This document shows, in pieces, positions 24,138 through 35,241 of a DNA stretch of 64,000 nt; the stretch's first letter is position 1, and each line of letters opens with the position of its first letter. The DNA lies in contig NC_079877.1 of NCBI RefSeq assembly GCF_029227915.1, positions 22,283,851-22,347,850 on the forward strand, given 5' to 3'. Source of the DNA: Hydractinia symbiolongicarpus. Taxonomy: Eukaryota; Cnidaria; Hydrozoa; Anthoathecata; Hydractiniidae. The position numbers and the translations under genes were made by a program. The notes under the pieces are model-generated. The model did not search any database. It was not told where the DNA came from and saw only the letters and a program-made list of their open reading frames with translations.

Positions 24138-24467
24138 GTCGTGCATAAATATTTTGAAAAGACCTTTTACAATGTTGTATTTGCAGTTTTGTTGTATGCA
24201 AAAAAAAACTATTGTTTTTCATTCAACAAATTTGTGTAATACCCTTTATGATCGGTTTTATCTTCATGCAATAGCTGTTGTTGCTGGTATACAGGGCTTC
24301 CATACGCGTTGAAATGGAGAAAATTACCAAAACTAGGAGTTGACGGTGGGACATTATGTGTAGCTGTCGTTTAAGCTGCGACCCATTTTAAGCCTCCATT
24401 TGACATTCATAGATTGCGGTTTGAATTTTGTGCTTTAGCATAATCTTGCTTCGCCCAGATACTTGTC

Positions 24468-25195
24468 TTAATTCTTCAGCAACCATTTTTTCAAACAGGC
24501 CATCTGCGTCCTTCTTAGCACTCCACGTTGAGTTGCTTTCAATGCAAAAGCCTCGCCGATGCTCTTCAAAGAAAACGTTTCTGTTTCTTCTTTCGTACTC
24601 TTTCGCTCGCTCCTCTTTGTTGCAGAAACAGATAGTGGATCAATAGTTGTCATCTTGGCTAAACTTGGTGATTTTGTAGCAGGGTCATTCTCGTTATTTA
24701 AATAATCTTCAATCGCTGCCTCCGAATAAGAATCGATATCCTCCTCATCCTCCGGACCTGCTATATTTGATTTTGTGTTTCTCATTTGATAATGCTTATG
24801 AAACCAAGATAAAAAAAGCATTCTTTTAAATCTTTGACACATGATTCAACGTCAGCCAAACCTGATCCCGATGCAGATTTCTTTTTAGGTTATTCTTTTT
24901 CTTTCTGCATCTTTTTTTCAAGTTGTCCCATCTTCGAATAGCGTTACCATAAAACAGTTGAATTTAAAAACTTTTTTTAAATAAGTGATGGAACAAGCTG
25001 ACTACGCTCAAGTTTTAACAGCGCAAAAATAAAGCGCGTTGAACTAACAAACAAGGATAAACTTTACCTTCCTCACATCCTAACTCCTCCTCAACATTCT
25101 TCCAAGCATTTGCCACTAGATATTTTTCTCGATATTCTTTGCAACTTTTGTACAGACATGAAAAATTTCGAACAGCCTCTGCTAAATATTCATCC
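24468..25195 (-). pseudogene. MADF-domain (Myb/SANT-like) accessory gene of Harbinger element
   Basis: Exon 1 (about 25195-25069) reads EDEYLAEAVRNFSCLYKSC, EYREKYLVANAWKNVEEELG, the first two helices of a MADF domain, and ends at a GT donor. After an intron, IRRWDNLKKRCRKKK continues the domain (third helix), followed after a frame break by a segment ending RNTKSNIAGPEDEEDIDSYS and a basic/acidic tail. MADF/Myb-like partners carry Harbinger transposase to the nucleus and to DNA. Frame breaks around 24870 and 24800 suggest decay. Confidence 0.55.
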
Positions 25196-25562
25196 TCCCT
25201 TAAGTCGCACCTAATTGTTTTCCCATTTTATAGAAACTTTTTTCCAAGACTGCTCGTTTCACAAGACATAACTATTTCTTTCCTTAACTCTTGTAAGCAT
25301 GTGCTGAAGTTACATTTCAATAGAATCTATTCAATTTTTTTAAATGGACATTCGGTATTTTTTTAAGGTTACACTTTTGGGAGAGATCTCAGAGTGATAA
25401 ATATCAAAACTTTTTGATAATTGTCGCTCTGATTATAGTACTGAAATTGTGCGATAAGAGCAAAAAAGTGTTGCTCTGCAGTTTCCACTAGTGTGAAAAA
25501 GATCAATGGGTCAAAAAGGCCAGAGCTACAGGAGAATTCGCACTGGTGGAAATCCAGCTTAA

Positions 25563-26984
25563 TTAAATAAGTTTTACATGATAATGAACTTTGAAACGCT
25601 GAAAAATTAAATGCCGTAAACAAATAATAAAAATAAAAACGAGCGTATATTGTAACGGTATTAATTCCTAAGTCTGTAAATGGATGATGATTTGTTAAAG
25701 GTTATTAGTCTTTTAGTTTTAATGGCACAGATATTTTTTCAGTAAGAAAATAGGAAAGATTTTACAGTTACAGTGGAATCCAGTTAAAACGGGAAATTAA
25801 GACATACAATATTTTTTGTAACAAATAAATTTTCTTACAATAAAATAAAATTAAAGATAATTATCATATTTTCAGGTTTTTACATAGTTCGCAAAAATGC
25901 CAAAAATTGCCCGGAAATCCCAGGAAATCGGAAAATCGGATTAATCATGTGTCCAAAATTTAGTGCATGATTCCTCTTAATGAATTAAAGTTGTCTTGTA
26001 TGTTTCAACTTCTAAGTAAATCCTAACGAAAGTTATTATAGTTTCCCGATTATAAGGATTTCATAGAAATTTTTAGGGGTAGTTTTGAGTAATAGCCAAA
26101 TATCTGAGGCTCTATGAATTATGGGACTTAAACATTCGGCATGGAGGTGTCTTATAGATAAATAATAAAATTGAGGAAGTATCATTTGCATCATTTGGCA
26201 CGCATAAAATAGTTTTTGAAGGATCTTCGCCCCTCCCCCTCTCCCCGATTAACAGGACATTCCTTTGTTATTTCAATATAGCAAATATTTTTATTCTCAG
26301 TCACATAAATAAAAATGAAAAGAAAAAAGTACATATGTTTAAAGGATAAGGTGTTCCACTGGGACCATTATTAGTAACAAAAGTTAATTAACTCATTAAC
26401 TCATTGGATAAGCAACCAATCAATATAATTCCCGTGGTCATTTCGGTCACTGGAGGGTGTTAATTACCAGAAAAGAGATTAAAAGACTCATACCTTGCAC
26501 ATTGCACAACAAATTTCAGGTCAAATTCATCAAAACATCCAACGGAAAAGCGAAGCAGTTAATGTTTACGAAAGTAAAGTGTTATTATATAAATTTAGTT
26601 TACTGTTTTAGTAGCATGCCGACTACTTTACCCGAGTTTTACTCATTCTAATCCGCATGCAACATACCGCATGCCGCATGTTGCATGCTAAGGAATACTA
26701 AATTAAATAAAGCCCACAAGCTCAACATTGTTTACTTTAAACGCTGTCCCAAAAGACACGACGGTATAATTAAAGACAGTGACATCGTTGTAAACCTCTG
26801 TTATCACCTTTTGACACATTTTCCTCACAAACACAAAAACACTAATTTTTTGGTGAACATTGGTATTTGGCGCTGGTCAAAAATTGTTGTGAAACAAAAA
26901 CTTAAGCAAAAAAAAATATAAACAAAATGGCAATAAAACTATTTTATTTTGAAACATATGTAGAATAGATTATACCACGCACAA
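25563..26984. other. Gene-free stretch
   Basis: No gene supported. At 26653-26688 there is an imperfect palindrome built from GCATGCAACAT and its inverse. Confidence 0.4.
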
Positions 26985-27615
26985 TCTATATAATAATACG
27001 GAGCTTCTGTCTGTGACTTTTGCGAAGTGGATAAATTTTCTTTGATAAAGTCTATAAAACATCGCCTATAAATTTGTTCTGTAAATTAGCAAACTTTGAC
27101 GTTAAAGCAACATTGACGTCAAAGGAAAGTATATTAAGATTAGTGAAGCCAATGCATTGCACTTTTAAAATGGGTAACTAGGGACTACCTGGGACCAAGT
27201 TGGGTAAGTTTTCCAAACCTGGGTCACCAAATCCGTTTTGGAATGGACGGGTAAATGACGTCAATATCTCTGCAACTATGTATCAAATATACATGATCCT
27301 ATACATTTTCAGCGCTTCAAGATTTATACGATGAAGGCAATAGGTATACAAAGTTCTGAAAAATTTTTTTTGTGTGTTTTCAGCAAAAACATTTTAAGCC
27401 CTTATATCTTCTTAGGCGTTCGTCGAAAATATATGATATTATACATTATTGTGATCAACGTTCTTACCTCCAAACATCACAGGCAACGAATAAACTAAAT
27501 TTCGCTAAATTTATTTCTGTATATGCGATGCTGACGTCAGCAAAGCACCTTAAACAATCTATTTTTCTGTTGTCCTTTTGCCTAAGTGGATTTCTCCACG
27601 GGCCTTATCGACTAG
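26985..27615 (+). mobile_element. Non-autonomous Helitron-like element, copy 1
   Basis: The 5' end reads TCTATATAATAATACGGAGC and the 3' end CCACGGGCCTTATCGACTAG followed by T. A hairpin GTGGATTTCTCCAC ends about 12 bases before the terminal CTAG. TC start, CTRR end, 3' hairpin and lack of TIRs are Helitron hallmarks. No Rep/helicase ORF. An internal block with GGGTAACTAGGGAC and CCAAACCTGGGTC is shared with copy 2. Confidence 0.65.
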
Positions 27616-28332
27616 TCTCTTATAATAATACGGAGCTTCTGTCTGTGACTTTTGCAAAGTGGATAAAATATAAAATACATATACACACATAAAACGGTTC
27701 TGTAATTTATCAAACTTTAACGGTAAACAATATTAACGTCAAAGGAAAGTATATTAACATAAGTGAAGCCATTACAGTGCACTTAAAACTTTGAGGCCAA
27801 ATAACTTGGAAACGAAGTGGTGACGTCAATAATTTTTCACCGCGTGGGTAACTAGGGACCACCTGGGACCAATTTGGGTAAGTTTTCCAAACCTGGGTCC
27901 CAAAATCTGTTTCGGGATGGACGGGTTGATGACGTCATCAAAAAATCTTCAAACCCTAATATCTCTGCAACCGTTTCTCAAAAGTACATGATCCTATATA
28001 TTTCCTTGATCATTGTTTCAAGATGTATACGATGAAGGCAACAGGTATACAAATTTCTAAAAAATTTTTTGGGGGTTTTGACAGGCCATTGCTGCCGTCA
28101 GGAAACATTTTAAACCTTTATATCTCATTAATTGCTTATTAAAACCACATCATATACGTTGTCTTGATCACCAGTTTACGCTCTACACAATAGAGGCAAC
28201 GTGAAAACAAATTTCCATGAAAAAATATTTTGTTGTTGACAGATCATTGCTGACGTCATCAAAATTTAAATAATGGTTCTTTTTTACTGTTATTCTGTCT
28301 AAGTGGATTTTTCCACGGGTTTTATCGACTAG
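27616..28332 (+). mobile_element. Non-autonomous Helitron-like element, copy 2 (directly adjacent)
   Basis: Starts TCTCTTATAATAATACGGAGC immediately after copy 1 and ends CCACGGGTTTTATCGACTAG at 28332, again with a GTGGATTTTTCCAC hairpin. It shares the internal blocks with copy 1 but carries extra internal sequence with TGACGTCATC. Short repeats of CTATCGA follow the end. Confidence 0.65.
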
Positions 28333-30988
28333 TCTATCGACTATCGACTTATATAATAACAGTGTTAAATAAGCTTAAGATACTGACAAATATATCACTA
28401 AACTGTATCTAAGCTAAGCAGAGCTAGGTAGCCTTTAAATTGACCTGATGTTGTGAACCAACAAATCTTACTTAGTTTTAATAACAAAAAAATCAAAAGC
28501 TAACTTACAATGTAAAGCTTAACGAAAAGATACTTGTCATAACAAAATTAAGTAATAAACCGTTAATCACAAAAAGGTAAAGCACATCTGGCAACAATAT
28601 AACATCTAACTTATTATTGTGCAGTCAATTTTCATTCTCCGTGGGAGACATGAAAATCCTCCGACTTTCCTATGCAAAATACATTTGTTACTTAAGAACA
28701 ATTAGACTGAGAATCGCTGAAAATAAGTTCAAAAGAAGAACATGAAAAAGGCTGAAATTTATACGTAGATTTTACTTGAAAGCTTTTTTTAATATCACCC
28801 TTTCACGGACGATTACCCGTGCTAGCAAAAAAACATTGCATTAAAACGAGGTTAGTTTAGATAAAGTTCAAGACGCCAAGTTGTTTACTAGCTGTTCTGA
28901 CTAGTTATCAACTAATTTTTGCTTTATAATTTCCAACTGCCATATTGAAAGAATCGTGGTGGATAAAAGTATGTATGGTATTAGTAGGACAGGGTCACAA
29001 AAATTATGAATATTTATTGATATTTATACTATACTTTATACTCTCCTGCTAATATGCTTTAACTTTTCCATTTAACATACATTTATATAAATCAAATTTT
29101 GGCTCAACCCAGTGTACTGTTCAGATTCATATTAGTATTGTAGGTTTATCATTCATGTTGAACATGTTCAAGAATGAAAAACATACAATACTAATCACAA
29201 ATTGGTTATTTTTTGGTTCTGGTATGAACCAATTTTTTTCAGAAGGTGAAGACACATCTGAAGATGCTGCTGTTCTTACGAAAATGTTTTTGTCACAGGT
29301 CACACATTTACATAAATAAAAATATTTAGTAGGTAGTGTGTGTTGCTCTCTTTTCTAAGAAAATAGATTCAAAGTTCTTGAAATTGTTCTTATTCTCTTT
29401 GGAATTAACTTGATAGAACAAGATTAGGTCTCTATCAACTATTTTGATAATGACAGTGTTAAACTTGCAAGGTTAAAAAATAAAACAAAGTTATTTATTA
29501 ATTGTAAGGCCGTCTGTATATATTAAAAACTTTCTTAACTTTCTTGACCATTTGGTTAAGTTATTGTGATAAATCGATCGAGTATTAAGCATATCTAAAG
29601 GAGCTGCCCGACTTAACTGGCCAAACGTTAGTCCATTGAAACAACATGTGACTTGAAACAAATCGTGACCGCTATTAAAAGATCATTTACCACCAATTCC
29701 CCCCCCCCCACCCCTCCAAAAAATGCCTATTGATTATTATTAAAATACATAGTTTTCTTTATAAAAAATCTATTGCCCTCATTAACAGTAGAATGCTTAA
29801 ATTCGGAAACTCAAGAAGTATAATACAGAAAAGTTTTTATGTTAATTCTATATGATTTGTCTAAGAAGGGCACCCTTTAAAAAAATTATTCTTACATAAG
29901 TAGTTGGTCTTTGCTTCTAGGTACAAAATAAATTACAATACTCATGGTTATACCTGACGTGAAATAACAGTCTGGCAATACTTATAAATATAATATTACT
30001 GGCAATACTTATAGAAATATACTACTTGTTGACAGAACATTTTGTGAATTTAAAAAACAACAACAATTAGCTCTAGCTGCAACTGTAAATTTTTTACAGG
30101 CCATAATAACCAAGGCTCAAGGGTATTTATAAGTAAGCATGCTTTTTGATTGTATTGCTCTTATCACTACTACTATTTAGCCAAATACGACTAACCCAAC
30201 ATTCTTAGGATAGCCGAGTCATAATGTTATAAAAATTATTGAATTTTATTATTTGAATTAAGTACATAGCTTTCTTTTTAAAAAATCTATTACCTCTTTC
30301 TATCATCTATTACCTAATACCTCTTTATTCAGAAACTCAGGAAGTATAATGCAGAAAAAATTTTTATGTTAATTCTATCAGATTTTTCTATGAAAAACAT
30401 CTTTGAAAAATTTTCTTTACATAAGCTTTATAATAGCTACTAAAGTAATTGCCCGCTCAATTAATCAACATTTTCACTGGTATGACTTGTGGAATTCTTT
30501 TCATATCAGGAACTTGGCTCTCACGTACATATACATATTTGTGTTAAATTATGATTCGGCACCTCTATACAACTTTCTTGGTAATGCTCATCAAAAGGTT
30601 TTCTAATTGCCATAATGTGTTCGTATAAAGTGTGTTGTTAAATTTTTGGTAATTAATTCTCAGTGCATATTTTAGTCGTGTGATGCGAAAACAGTAATTC
30701 AGAGCTTCCAATCACTTAAATGTAGTCCAAAGACTGGCAAGCCAATACTGATAATGGTGACAGAAGTCCTTTATATCGTTAGCTATAGTGGGTTATATTT
30801 CATGTGGTTAGCCTCCTTGAGGAATATAACCAGCTACCCTGTCCATTGCAATCTAATCATTTGAACATGTTTTAAAGCAGCTCTTAAAACCTAACTAGAA
30901 ATAATATAATACGTCTTTATTTATTGTCAATACCATGAAACAAGTAGCTAGCTATAAAAGTAACAACATTAATTTCTTGAAAGAACTC
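28333..30988. other. Gene-free stretch with one strong hairpin
   Basis: No gene supported. A 65-base hairpin lies at 29131-29195 (see findings). A near-duplicate pair of segments (about 29750-29890 and 30250-30420, both with TTTTTATGTTAATTCTAT) suggests an old dispersed repeat. Confidence 0.4.
29131..29195. repeat. 65-base near-perfect hairpin
   Basis: ATTAGTATTGTAGGTTTATC pairs with the inverse of the segment ending ACAATACTAAT at 29195. The centre is the palindrome TTGAACATGTTCAA. There are two mismatches and a small bulge. It could be a folded MITE or a pre-miRNA-like hairpin. Confidence 0.5.
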
Positions 30989-31570
30989 TTAATACATTGT
31001 GATACAAATGATAGAAGTATAATCAAAAGTAGTGAAATATATATGGCTATCTAGTGTGCCCGTCTCATATTGTCGGACTGTCCCATATTGTTTTTGGCTC
31101 TCATACAGGAGGGTCAAAAAGGCTTGTCCCATGTTGTCGGGACTCTTTAATACGGGAAAAGTTATAAACGCATAAATGTGAGATAAATTATGGTAGTTAC
31201 ACATTTTTTTAATATAAAATCTTAGCCTTATATATGTAAACCCTAAAAAAGTAAAAAAACTATAAACAAAATTACAACAGAATCCACTAAATCTTGTACG
31301 AACACGGTTTTTCCATGCCATTACAGCAACACAATTCATCACACCATTTTCAAACTCTTTTCCATTGTCTGAATAGATAATTTTTCGTAATCCAAAGACA
31401 GTTAGAAACCTATCCACAAACCTTTCAGCAGTTTCCACTGCTGTTTCGGATACAAGTGGAAACAGGACATGAAACTTTGAAAAATGATCAACAATGTGAC
31501 CAATATACCGAAAACTACAATCTGGTTTCGACTGTCAATAACATCAATCTGTAAATTACATTTTTACCAT
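30989..31570 (-). pseudogene. Integrase (rve) core fragment
   Basis: An AG acceptor near 31555 precedes IDVIDSRN, then after a frame break CSFRYIGHIVDHFSKFHVLF and METAERFVDRFLTVFGLRKI with IYSDNGKEFENGVMN. The spacing D...DHFSKF...DNGKEFEN is the D, D part of an rve integrase core (Ginger/GIN1/KRBA2-like). The third acidic block is absent: the frame runs into non-coding sequence with CCCATATTGT repeats. Possible upstream exon at about 31836-31690. Dead relic. Confidence 0.6.
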
Positions 31571-33125
31571 GATTATAAAAAAAAGTTTATAAAATAAACA
31601 AGGTCACACTTACTTGATAAAAATACTGCTGTAATGATTATGAAAATAAACCTGGCTGAGAAAATTAGTAATTACCTGTATTCTCTGCAAAAAGCCACAA
31701 GATATATAATGGGTTTTAATAGTGCTTTTTTTAACCCACAGTGAATCAATTCTCTGCAATAAACTTTCTTAAAAGTATCAAACATTTGTGCATCTGCAGC
31801 AACACGCTTAAAACTACCAAGAGGTGAATCACTCTAAAGTATGCAATAAATTTGTAGTAAAGTATATACAGAAATCTTATAAAAGAAAAGTTATATAAAT
31901 CATTTTTTCAACTAACATTATTCTGCGAGACAAGTATTACATAGATTTTATGCTTGTAACAACGACTGCATTTTCATTGGTAATTGCTTGTATTATTGTC
32001 ATAATTCTCGAAACTAATTTAGACAGGATTCGAACCTGCATTTTCCCATGAATAGGATATGCTACCAATTAGATGGCTGGATCGATAATTAAACGAGACG
32101 TTAGAAATGTTAAATTTTTGCATGTATATACGTACACGTACAATTAAATTTTCTACCACTGGCTGTATATCCACTTAGGAATTTAATGTGCTCCGGCAGT
32201 CTATTTTTTTAACAATATATATATAAAAATGATCTTTATGATACTTAGGACACAAAGTATATTAACCAGACCAAGGGTAAAATAACTCATTATCGCGTAA
32301 TTATTTCTTTGTATGCGACGAAGAATCCCTTGTGGTGTTACTGCATGACTTTTTAAGCAACTAATAATAGTGCTGTAGGTACATTCTGTCATTATGCTAG
32401 AACTGTTTTTGTTTACTTATTCTCCTAAACTAGAAGTCATCATGTGCAGATTTCGCATTACCACTAATACATGTTTTTGCCAAAATTTAAGACTGTACAA
32501 CGTGGAAACTGTAGCAAATTTATCTATGAGACAGCGTAGTTCACTTTTGAAAATGTACCCAGCTAGCTAGCTAATTTTTTTCAAATTCTTGGGCCATGTG
32601 ACAAAGTAGGCAGCTGTATTGTAATAGCTAAACATAGCTATATCTTATCTTAACACTAAACAAATACTAATGAAACTTTCATAAACTAAACGATCAATTA
32701 ATTTTTTATTTTACTTTTTTCAAGAGAAATTTAAATTCTGGTGAACTAATATGTTTTCCAATTGCCATGCTGAAGGAATCAACTTCGTAAACTCGACGAG
32801 CTTGTCTAGTAGTTTGTCTCGCTCGCTTAAAATACAACTGGTAATCGAGCAAACACCGCATATTTTGCGGTGTTGAAGACCGGTCAGTGCCAGGGCTATT
32901 TTTTCTCGCTGTCCTTTATATCAAAAAAAGAAGAAGATGGCGTAGTGCATGTGAAGGCGATATACAAAACATGTTTTCAGAACATAAAAAAATATTTTGA
33001 ATTACACAAATATTTTCACAATACACTAATAATTTTAAAATACAGAAATTCATGATTCCCGTGGTGATTATTTCATTTATCTTTCATTCTATTGCGCGTT
33101 TTGCAGTAAGCCAAACATAAAAATC
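31571..33125. other. Gene-free stretch
   Basis: Beyond a possible upstream exon of the integrase relic (31690-31836) no gene is supported. A partial tRNA-like segment near 32026 was rejected as a gene. Confidence 0.4.
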
Positions 33126-33360
33126 AATCTCGTCCCAGGGCATCTTGTATCTTTTCTGGCTTCGGAGTACAAATAATATGCGCGGGAAGCAAGGTTGTAA
33201 ATGAATATGATTCTTCGGTCGTAGAGAATTGTGATGACCATTTGTTTAAGAAAATCAATTATCCATGTGGTATACATTCTTTTGAAATGAGACCACAAGT
33301 TTTCAATATTTTTAATAAACTCGTCTCAAGGACCCAGTGAAGAGCCCTGTGGATGAGGTT
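33126..33360. mobile_element. Short MITE with CTCGTCCCAGGG-type ends
   Basis: AATCTCGTCCCAGGG at the left and the inverse of AACCTCATCCACAGGG at the right bound 235 bp without coding capacity. Related CCTCGTCCCAGGG ends recur at 33663. Confidence 0.4.
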
Positions 33361-33657
33361 GTTTTTGATTAGTTCTGTGCTTTTAATTCTTTTTATTCGT
33401 AAGTAATTTTGTAAACGATTTTCATGCTTAGCTAATTAAAAAATTAAAAGAAAGCGACGTATGTGTCGTAAATTGCAAGCACATTTTGTGAACTGTACCA
33501 TGTTGGTGAAAACATAAAATCACCCCAATGAAAACAAACGCAAACGATACAGAATACATCAACGTCATCCCCATGATTTTTTAGGTTTTTCACATTGAGA
33601 CGTAATGTACAAAAGCTATAAAGCCATGGGGACGAGGTTGCAGAATACATATTGATA

Positions 33658-33850
33658 CCCCAACCTCGTCCCAGGGATTTTTTGATATGAGAAAAGGCGG
33701 CGGAAAATGCCCTGGTATTGTTGAGTGTTTTTGGCCAACATCTGGCGAGATTATGCAAACGCGTCATACGTAATACATTAATATATGCTTGGAGGAAAGA
33801 ATACGTATTCTTTCCTCCAAGATATATGCGACGAACAATAGCTGAACTCT
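33658..33850. repeat. Dispersed repeat related to the palindrome interior
   Basis: The sequence from CCTCGTCCCAGGG through TTTTGATATGAGA, CCCTGGTATTGTTGAGTG and ATTATGCAAACGCGTCATAC matches 18430-18575 in the palindrome and its mirror. It differs by a 41 bp insertion (see 33781-33828). Confidence 0.65.
33781..33828. repeat. 34 bp perfect palindrome flanked by 7 bp direct repeats
   Basis: Half-site CTTGGAGGAAAGAATAC, followed by its exact inverse (33788-33821), is flanked by ATATATG on both sides (33781-33787 and 33822-33828). Related copies in the palindrome have the site without insert (TTAATTTATGCGAC). Confidence 0.8.
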
Positions 33851-34161
33851 AGCGCACAGAATTTATATGTTCCAGCAAGATAATAATTTAAAAATATTGT
33901 CACGACTAAATTAATATGATACTGGCATTATCCCATAACTTCACAAAATTTCATATCCGTATCCCTTTCCGTTATAACCCCCTCCCCCTGCCTTTATCAT
34001 GAATTACCCTCATCCATACATTGATACCTTGCTGTAAAAAGCACATATTTTTTTGCAAGGAAGAAACTTAGAATAGTTTTTCTATGGAGATTTTTACAAT
34101 TAACAACAAGTAGAAAGTAATAAAAAGACGACAACGTCTTGATTCGTGCGTGCCATTTGTA
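33851..34161. other. Gene-free stretch downstream of the GPCR
   Basis: AT-rich, no gene seen. The likely GPCR poly(A) signal lies at its right edge. Confidence 0.4.
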
Positions 34162-34167
34162 TTTATT
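34162..34167 (-). terminator. Poly(A) signal of GPCR gene
   Basis: AATAAA on the minus strand, about 46 bases after the GPCR stop codon. Confidence 0.5.
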
Positions 34168-34212
34168 TGATTATATTTACAACTAGCTTTCAAACAACTA
34201 TCGCATATCAAA

Positions 34213-35241
34213 TTAACCTCTGTCTTCCTTCTTCATATGCGTTAACTCGGTACTTGTGCCAAAAGACGAGTTGAAGTGATTTTTATCCTTGAAGAAACAC
34301 TTTGTGCAGACTCTTTTCGCGGCTTTTCTGTAGCCATTGTTTGCCCAACAATACACTATTGGAGCTAATAAGCTAGATGAAAAACATAAGAGCTTAATTG
34401 ATGTCCTTGTTGCACTTAATCTATCGTCTGATAAACAGTTATAACAAAAGTGATCAATCATGTAAAATACACCAAGTGGTCCCCAACAGAACACGTAAAC
34501 TGCTATTAATGTTAGAGATGTCTTCGTAGCCTTCATTTCCAAAGCAAACTTTATATTTGACGTTCTGTTAATTTGGCTTTGATTTTTCCTTCGGTTGGAT
34601 TTGTTATTAAATTGCTTTTCATTCATATCATGCCTCTGACTTTGCATCAGACTTTCTTCTCTAACACGATCCTTTATAGCAACTTTGGCTGCTACAAGCC
34701 AAACTAAGCCATAATTATTAGCCATCAAAATAAAGGGTATGATATTGTAAAATATGATCACACAAAGACCCCACGATCGAGTGGGAATGTATTTACAATG
34801 TGATTCAGTATTCACATCAGTTGCAAAAGGTACCATGTCAACTGCTAATGTTACAAGCCATAATATTGCCAACGATATCAGAGTATTTCTCTTATTTATA
34901 TGCTTCTCGTAGTGAAACGGATGCCTTATAGCAAGCATTCTGTCAAAACTAATAACCAGTAAACTAATTTTCATCACATGTCCACAAAAGAAATATGGTA
35001 CCCGTGAAGCATCACAAATCCAATCGCCTAAATTCTCTTCGTCTAACTTTTTGTATACGTAAATAGGGGCTGCAGTGAAGCCTTGTATTGCCGATACTAA
35101 CAGAAAACTTAGGATAGGGTAGTTAGATGACTTTCTTCGCAAGTTTCTGTCTGATAGAACAATTACAATAGTTGATATGTTAAACAATGTAAATAACAGA
35201 GCCACCGACAAGGTGATGAGTATTGCAAATCCGTCAGCCAT
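34213..35241 (-). CDS. Rhodopsin-family (class A) G-protein-coupled receptor, intronless
   Basis: 342 aa with seven hydrophobic segments. TM1 is near residues 8-30 (FAILITLSVALLFTLFNIST). The extracellular cysteine before TM3 (DWICDAS) and one in loop 2 (SHCKY) can form the usual disulphide. The TM3 end is SFDRMLAIRHPF, a DRY variant (DRM). A basic third loop of about 50 residues follows (QSQRHDMNEKQF...). TM6 carries the CWxP-type YVFCWGPLG. TM7 ends in SSLLAPIVYCW, where NPxxY has become APIVY. Helix 8 (RKAAKRV) and a cysteine pair follow. The start ATG sits directly ahead of a short extracellular N-terminus. Intronless orphan receptors of this kind are common in cnidarians. The ligand cannot be told; the altered DRY and NPxxY motifs may affect signalling. 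Confidence 0.85.
   Translation of the reverse strand: MADGFAILITLSVALLFTLFNISTIVIVLSDRNLRRKSSNYPILSFLLVSAIQGFTAAPIYVYKKLDEENLGDWICDASRVPYFFCGHVMKISLLVISFDRMLAIRHPFHYEKHINKRNTLISLAILWLVTLAVDMVPFATDVNTESHCKYIPTRSWGLCVIIFYNIIPFILMANNYGLVWLVAAKVAIKDRVREESLMQSQRHDMNEKQFNNKSNRRKNQSQINRTSNIKFALEMKATKTSLTLIAVYVFCWGPLGVFYMIDHFCYNCLSDDRLSATRTSIKLLCFSSSLLAPIVYCWANNGYRKAAKRVCTKCFFKDKNHFNSSFGTSTELTHMKKEDRG

Larger units (their letters stand above)
23597..25558. mobile_element. PIF/Harbinger DNA transposon, internally deleted (1.96 kb)
   Basis: Both ends are seen: GGGTGGATTTCCACCAGTGC at 23597 and the inverse of GCTGGATTTCCACCAGTGCG at 25558. The left flank is TTAA (23593-23596) and the right flank TTAA (25559-25562), consistent with the TTA/TWA target preference of Harbinger. 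Inside are the C-terminus of the transposase (plus strand) and a MADF-domain gene (minus strand), the normal two-gene content of such elements. The DDE catalytic part is missing, so it cannot move itself. Confidence 0.75.

Noticed and set aside
32020-32086. tRNA-like segment on the minus strand with a GGTTCGAATCC box
   Set aside because: T-arm and part of a D-arm look right, but the acceptor ends do not pair and the anticodon stem is mispaired, so it is at most a pseudogene or chance B-box.
33444-33767. 107-residue ORF on the minus strand
   Set aside because: It lies in a dispersed non-coding repeat that also occurs inside the palindrome.
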